A program made the translations under genes and the position numbers. From CAVSWN01 sp046728115 (GTDB lineage: Bacteria; Acidobacteriota; Vicinamibacteria; Vicinamibacterales; CAVVIG01), in assembly GCA_046728115.1 (NCBI GenBank), contig JBKPDW010000474.1:1-19466 (forward strand): a stretch of DNA of 19,466 nt, written 5' to 3'. Under the pieces are notes generated by a model. The model was not told where the DNA came from and searched no databases. It worked only from the letters and a program-made list of their open reading frames with translations. Below are positions 15,834 to 19,466 of this stretch, piece after piece (positions within the stretch are counted from its first letter, which is position 1; every line of letters begins with the position of its first letter).

Positions 15834-16727
15834 TCAGGCCGACCGCTCGAGCATCGCCCGATCCCAGTTCCCCAACGTCGCCGCTTGCGTGTAGGTGCTC
15901 TCGATGAACTGTCGCAGCGCTTCGTCAGGATCGGCGGCTATGCGGACGGCCTCGTACGGCAGGATGAATTCCCCCATCTCGCGGTGATAGTACGCCGCAT
16001 CCGGCCGAACTTTCGCGTCCTTCAGTCCTGCTGGCTCCGGCACCGCGTACGCGTAGAACGAAGCTTCGAGCACAAGGCCACTGCCGGGCCAGAAGCCGTG
16101 GCTGATGACTTCGTGCGAGTACGCATCGCGCATGAACGCGGGCCCTTCGCGCGGCGGCGCCGGACGACCCGAAAACCGCGTGGCCGCCAGATCGAATCCG
16201 CCCCAGAAGAAATGCACCGGGCTGCATTTGCCGATGAAATCACATCGAGCTCCCGTCATCACGCGCTCGACCTGGATGAGGATCCGCCAGAAACGGTTCG
16301 CGTACACCGGATCGTACGCGCGATGGACGGTATCGGTGTCGAGGCGAATCGGCGAGGGGATTTCGACCGCCATTGGCCAGATTTTCACCGGCAGCGCCAT
16401 CTCGCGAAGCGCGGTCATGACTGCCTGATAAAAATCCGCCACTGTTTGCGGAACCAGCGGGAGCGCGCGATGGGCACCGTCGGACGCCAGAATCAGCAGT
16501 TGGTGATCGACGAAGTCGAACTCCATCGTGAACGAGCGCTTGCCGTGCGGAAGAGTCCGCGTAGCCAGCCCGCGCGGCGTGATCTGCAGCGCCACGCCCC
16601 ACGAATGGTTGAGCGGCGCCGATTGCGCCAACGCGACTTTTCCAACGATCTGAGTCCACATATGCAGCGTGGCGTAGGTGTCCTTCCACGCGTCGTACGG
16701 CAGCGCCGGCCAGACTTCGTTCGTCAT
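15834..16727 (-). CDS. DUF5996 family protein
   Basis: The 297-residue product matches the DUF5996 family over its full length as I know it. Signs are the opening W-P-A-L-P-Y-D-A-W-K-D-T, the T-L-H-M-W-T-Q-I-V-G-K segment, F-D-F-V-D-H-Q-L, R-A-Y-D-P-V-Y-A-N-R-F-W, the F-I-G-K-C-S-P-V-H-F-F-W-G-G-F-D-L core near residues 165-180, A-Y-S-H-E-V, and G-E-F-I-L-P-Y-E-A-V-R near the end. No biochemical function is established for the family. It is soluble, with no signal peptide. It converges with the PEGA/PDZ gene (33-bp gap) and diverges from the zf-UBP gene (32-bp gap), which suggests shared promoter DNA with the latter. Confidence 0.9.
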   Translation of the reverse strand: MTNEVWPALPYDAWKDTYATLHMWTQIVGKVALAQSAPLNHSWGVALQITPRGLATRTLPHGKRSFTMEFDFVDHQLLILASDGAHRALPLVPQTVADFYQAVMTALREMALPVKIWPMAVEIPSPIRLDTDTVHRAYDPVYANRFWRILIQVERVMTGARCDFIGKCSPVHFFWGGFDLAATRFSGRPAPPREGPAFMRDAYSHEVISHGFWPGSGLVLEASFYAYAVPEPAGLKDAKVRPDAAYYHREMGEFILPYEAVRIAADPDEALRQFIESTYTQAATLGNWDRAMLERSA

Positions 16728-16759
16728 TACCGCATGATACGATCCCGGGCCTCCCCGGC

Positions 16760-17017
16760 ATGTGCGCTCATATCGAGGCGATCACGGAAATCAAGACCGC
16801 GCGCCGGCGCGAATGCGCCGACTGCGTAAAAATAGGCGCGAGCTGGCTGCACTTGCGGACGTGCCAGACGTGCGGCGTCACGCTGTGCTGCGATTCGTCG
16901 CCAAACCGCCATGCCAGCCGTCACGCGAGGACCATGGCTCATCCTGTGGTCGCCTCGGCCGAAGAAGGCGAACGGTGGCTGTACTGCTTCGCCGACGACG
17001 CGATCGCCGAGTACTAG
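16760..17017 (+). CDS. UBP-type zinc finger protein
   Basis: The 85-residue protein is a stand-alone zf-UBP domain, the ubiquitin-binding zinc finger first known from eukaryotic deubiquitinases and HDAC6, also found as a single-domain protein in many bacteria. Likely zinc ligands are visible: C2/H4, C19-x2-C22, C35-x2-C38, C43, H51, H55 and H61. The family pattern E-C-x-x-C-V-K-x-G-x-x-W-x-H-L-R-x-C-x-x-C-G and C-C-D-S-S-P-N-R-H-A is complete. Its bacterial role is unknown; it presumably binds a protein C-terminus or peptide in the cytoplasm. It is divergent from the DUF5996 gene and convergent with the flavoprotein gene (23-bp gap). Confidence 0.9.
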   Translation: MCAHIEAITEIKTARRRECADCVKIGASWLHLRTCQTCGVTLCCDSSPNRHASRHARTMAHPVVASAEEGERWLYCFADDAIAEY

Positions 17018-17040
17018 CTTCGCTCGCTTCCATCCTCGCA

Positions 17041-18165
17041 TCACGCGGCAGCCAACGACCGTTCGTGCACGTGAAGGAACCACCGATCCAGCAGCACGTG
17101 CCGCACGAACCAGGGGCTGGCGAACAACGACGGCGCCAGAGCCGATGACACAGTATGCGGAATGGCGTTCGAGAGCATGCGTGCAACGGCGGACATACCG
17201 AATCGCGCCCTCAGCTTCTCGCCGTAGCCCGCGAGGTCTTCGCGCCGATACCGGCTCTTTGCGCCGACGATCGCGGCCGCGGCGAGCAGACCCGACTCGA
17301 TCGCCGGCCGGATGCCCTCGCCGCTCTGTGGATACGCGAGGCCGGCTGCATCTCCAATCAGCACCACCGCGTCGCCCGTCACGCGTCGCTGTCGCGGCGC
17401 CGACAGCAGATACGCGTGCCCGCGCCAGCGCCATGAAGTCGTCGTCGGTATTTTTCGTGCTGCTCTCAGAAACGACGCAAATCGTTCGGTCGCGCGTGCA
17501 ACTCGGTGGCGATCCAGGCTGCCGAACCCGATGTTCAGGAAATTCTGCTTGCGGAAACACCAGCCGTAGCCGTGCAGATCCGGCGAGAAGTAGAGTTCCG
17601 GCGTCGCGCCCGCGATGTCCAGCCGGTCCGCGTCGGCGGCATCGATCGGAAACTCCGCCTCTTGCGCGACGACGATCGGCGCGTCGTGCGCTGATTCGTT
17701 GAGCTTGCGGGCCACGGGACAGAAGTGTCCGCCCGCTCCGACGAGCATCCTCGATCGGACGGCATCGTTGACGATCCATCGATCGGCGTCGCGCCGGATG
17801 TCCGCAATCGGTTGTCCGAGCAGAAGGCGGGCCTGCGATCGCTCCAGTAGATAGTGATCGAATTCGCAGCGCCGGATGCCGAAGCTGACTGGACGATCGT
17901 AGGCGGTTTCGACGGGCGGCGAGCCGCCGATGAGTCTCGTACGAAAGCCCGTGATCGGCTGGAGCGTCCGTCCGCGGCCGTACTCGGCCAAATCCAGATC
18001 GAGATCCGCAACAATCTGCGGCGTGATCCACCCGGCGCACACCTTGTCGCGCGGAAACCTCGACGCGTCCATCACGACGACGTCGAGACCCGCCCCGCGC
18101 AGTTTCCAGGCGCAGGCCGATCCGGCCGGGCCACCGCCGACGATGAGGACCTCACAGCAGTCCAT
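17041..18165 (-). CDS. Geranylgeranyl-reductase-family FAD-dependent oxidoreductase
   Basis: ATG at 18165 is chosen because GAGGGG lies six bases upstream and the FAD-binding strand begins at once; longer versions of the frame only add shadow sequence from the methyltransferase gene. The 374-residue protein has the Rossmann motif G-G-G-P-A-G (10-15), a family-typical F-P-R-D-K-V-C-A-G segment (about 38-46), and the second FAD motif L-I-G-D-A-A-G (about 269-275) followed by P-Q-S-G-E-G-I-R-P-A-I-E-S-G. Members reduce or oxidise isoprenoid or lipid-like substrates; the actual substrate here is unknown. It lies downstream of a cyclopropane-fatty-acid-synthase-like methyltransferase on the same strand (88-bp gap), suggesting a joint role in lipid or polyketide/isoprenoid modification. 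Confidence 0.88.
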   Translation of the reverse strand: MDCCEVLIVGGGPAGSACAWKLRGAGLDVVVMDASRFPRDKVCAGWITPQIVADLDLDLAEYGRGRTLQPITGFRTRLIGGSPPVETAYDRPVSFGIRRCEFDHYLLERSQARLLLGQPIADIRRDADRWIVNDAVRSRMLVGAGGHFCPVARKLNESAHDAPIVVAQEAEFPIDAADADRLDIAGATPELYFSPDLHGYGWCFRKQNFLNIGFGSLDRHRVARATERFASFLRAARKIPTTTSWRWRGHAYLLSAPRQRRVTGDAVVLIGDAAGLAYPQSGEGIRPAIESGLLAAAAIVGAKSRYRREDLAGYGEKLRARFGMSAVARMLSNAIPHTVSSALAPSLFASPWFVRHVLLDRWFLHVHERSLAAA

Positions 18166-18257
18166 ATTGCGCCCCTCGGCAGAACCACGAGCTTGATCTT
18201 GTCTTCGCGGTATTTGCGGACTTTGCAGTCCATCCAAAAGCGTTGGCCGGGTTTCAT
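18072..18257 (-). CDS. Possible small basic protein coupled to the methyltransferase gene
   Basis: A 61-residue ORF starts at 18257 with its ATG overlapping the methyltransferase TGA in an ATGA arrangement typical of coupled genes. Its first 29 residues are rich in Lys/Arg and aromatic residues (M-K-P-G-Q-R-F-W-M-D then a K-V-R-K-Y segment) and use G/C-ending codons. The last 31 codons overlap the flavoprotein gene in another frame and read as Ser/Arg/Pro-rich shadow. No family recognised. It may be a real overlapping microprotein, a leader that couples the two genes, or chance. Confidence 0.3.
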   Translation of the reverse strand: MKPGQRFWMDCKVRKYREDKIKLVVLPRGAIWTAVRSSSSAVARPDRPAPGNCAGRVSTSS

Positions 18258-19441
18258 TCAGCAGCATCCCGTCCCGTAAGACGTGTCCACGGGATCGCAT
18301 TGCTGGTTCCGCGTGCGAACGCGACCTGGAACAGTTGCATCGATCCGGCGCTGAAGGCTGCGAGTGACCCGGCCAGGTACAGGCGCCACGCCCGCACGAA
18401 GGTCGCATCGAACTTCGCGAGCACGCGATCGGATTGCCGGTTGAATCGCTCGAGCCAGTGTTCCAGCGTCTTCGCGTAGTGCAGCCGCAGGTTTTCCACA
18501 TCCAGCACCGAGAGCCCTTGCGGCTCGAGCACCAGCTCGAACACTTCGCGCAGCGTGGGCGGGTAACCGCCTGGGAAGATGCGCCTGCGAATCCAGGGAT
18601 TGAGCGGCGCAGGAGTGTTACGGCCGATGAAGTGCAGGAACCCGCGTCCCGTGGGACCGAGCGTGCGATCGATCACTTGGCCGAGCGTTGGATAGTCGGC
18701 CTTCCCGACGTGCTCCAACATCCCGACCGACACGAAGACATCGGCGGTACCGCGCACGCTCCGATAGTCGTCCTGAATGAATTCCACACGGTTGTTCAGG
18801 CCTTCGGCCTTCGCGCGATCGCGGGCGTAGGCGATCTGCTCGGTTGACACATTGAACGCCCGGACCGAGACGTCGTAGTGCCGCGCCATGTACAGCGCCA
18901 GGGAACCCCACCCGCAGCCCGCCTCGACCACGCGCTCGCCGCGCGTGAGGCGAAGCTTGCGGCAGATCAGATCCATCTTCGCAAGCTGTGCCTCCTCGAG
19001 CGTCACGTCCTTTGTCGGAAAATAGGCGCACGTGTAGACCATCTCGCGATCCAGCCACAGCTGATAGAAGTCGTTGCCGAGATCGTAGTGGTGGTGCACG
19101 TTCTCCCGTGCCGCGTCCACATCGTTCGACGACGGCCACAGCCACCAGGGTCGCGGGCTGGCGTCGCCGAGCGCACGATAGGCCGCCTCGAGCGTCGCGA
19201 CGAGATCGCCGCGAATCTCGACCGCGCCGAACATGTATGTCTCACCGAAATTCAGATCGGGATCCCACACCCAGCTGAGAAGCGCCCGCCGGTTCTTGAA
19301 GACGATCGTGCCAACGGGAGTCAGGCCGTCCGGCAGCAGCTCGAAACCGTCCCAGAGGGCGAATCGAATCGGCGCCGACGTGACGCGCGCCCGTATTCGC
19401 CCGAGCGCCCAGCGGTCGAGCCAGGTGGACGCCGCCGGCAC
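18254..19441 (-). CDS. Cyclopropane-fatty-acyl-phospholipid synthase-like SAM methyltransferase
   Basis: The product is a CFA synthase/mycolic-acid cyclopropane synthase family enzyme, which adds a methylene or methyl group from S-adenosylmethionine to a double bond of membrane lipid acyl chains. The SAM site is V-V-E-A-G-C-G-W-G (about 171-179). Residues equivalent to the E. coli Cfa active-site and bicarbonate-binding set are present: C138 in Y-T-C-A-Y, E243 in G-M-L-E-H-V-G, H270 in F-L-H-F-I-G, and Y322 in L-H-Y-A-K-T-L. The first usable start in the window is GTG at 19441 (395 residues), but the frame is open to the window edge eight codons earlier, so the true start may be outside. It is followed by the flavoprotein gene on the same strand. 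Confidence 0.93.
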   Translation of the reverse strand: MPAASTWLDRWALGRIRARVTSAPIRFALWDGFELLPDGLTPVGTIVFKNRRALLSWVWDPDLNFGETYMFGAVEIRGDLVATLEAAYRALGDASPRPWWLWPSSNDVDAARENVHHHYDLGNDFYQLWLDREMVYTCAYFPTKDVTLEEAQLAKMDLICRKLRLTRGERVVEAGCGWGSLALYMARHYDVSVRAFNVSTEQIAYARDRAKAEGLNNRVEFIQDDYRSVRGTADVFVSVGMLEHVGKADYPTLGQVIDRTLGPTGRGFLHFIGRNTPAPLNPWIRRRIFPGGYPPTLREVFELVLEPQGLSVLDVENLRLHYAKTLEHWLERFNRQSDRVLAKFDATFVRAWRLYLAGSLAAFSAGSMQLFQVAFARGTSNAIPWTRLTGRDAAE

Positions 19442-19466
19442 CGTCTCGCTGGAGAACGTTTGATGC

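Noticed and set aside
16727..18040. 437-codon minus-strand ORF spanning the zf-UBP gene and part of the flavoprotein
   Set aside because: It overlaps two well-supported genes in other frames and shows only Arg-rich shadow sequence.
18166..18501. Extension of the flavoprotein frame upstream to 18501 as a longer N-terminus
   Set aside because: The extra 112 residues have no FAD-family features and overlap the conserved C-terminal part of the methyltransferase gene; ATG at 18165 has a good ribosome site and starts directly at the FAD strand.

Overview
The window is GC-rich bacterial DNA (the coding third positions are mostly G or C). It carries a large Ser/Thr kinase, PP2C phosphatase and FHA gene set, PEGA-domain proteins, a zf-UBP protein and a DUF5996 protein. 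This mix suits a soil-type Acidobacteriota (for example a Vicinamibacteria-like lineage) or a similar deep-branching Gram-negative phylum. That placement is inference from gene content; no marker gene is present. No rRNA, tRNA, CRISPR array, integrase or insertion sequence was seen.

Left flank (1-4700). A membrane protein with an extracytoplasmic domain runs off the left edge on the minus strand. It is followed by a poor stretch with only a doubtful small ORF, then plus-strand genes for a YD-repeat lipoprotein, a monohaem cytochrome c, a pirin with all four metal ligands, and a small PAS-like/LuxR regulator. A minus-strand SH3-domain ORF that looks like the 3' remnant of a CsgG-type/SH3 gene faces the regulator.

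Core (4757-15800). Two paralogous PP2C phosphatases are divergently transcribed across a 253-bp region that holds a perfect 9+9-bp inverted repeat and a UUCG hairpin with a T-tract. The rightward PP2C starts a seven-gene run: PP2C, soluble Ser/Thr kinase, FHA protein, membrane FHA/TPR protein, transmembrane kinase with an extracytoplasmic PEGA region, exported TPR/beta-propeller protein, and exported TPR/PEGAx3/PDZ/TPR protein. Four of the six junctions are start/stop overlaps, so this is very probably one operon. The logic suggested is that the kinases phosphorylate, the FHA proteins read phosphothreonine, the PP2Cs reset, and the PEGA, PDZ and propeller proteins form the extracytoplasmic sensing or effector arm. 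It resembles the PpkA/PppA/Fha control set of type VI secretion, but no secretion gene is visible here. The best candidate for something undescribed is this locus together with the repeated acidic-x-T-x-x-[IV] motifs in the linker of the first FHA protein.

Right flank (15834-19466). A DUF5996 gene and a zf-UBP gene are divergent with a 32-bp gap. A minus-strand lipid-type unit follows: a cyclopropane-fatty-acid-synthase-like methyltransferase with its catalytic residues, a possible small coupled ORF, and a geranylgeranyl-reductase-family flavoprotein. The methyltransferase frame is still open at the right edge, so its true start may lie outside the window.
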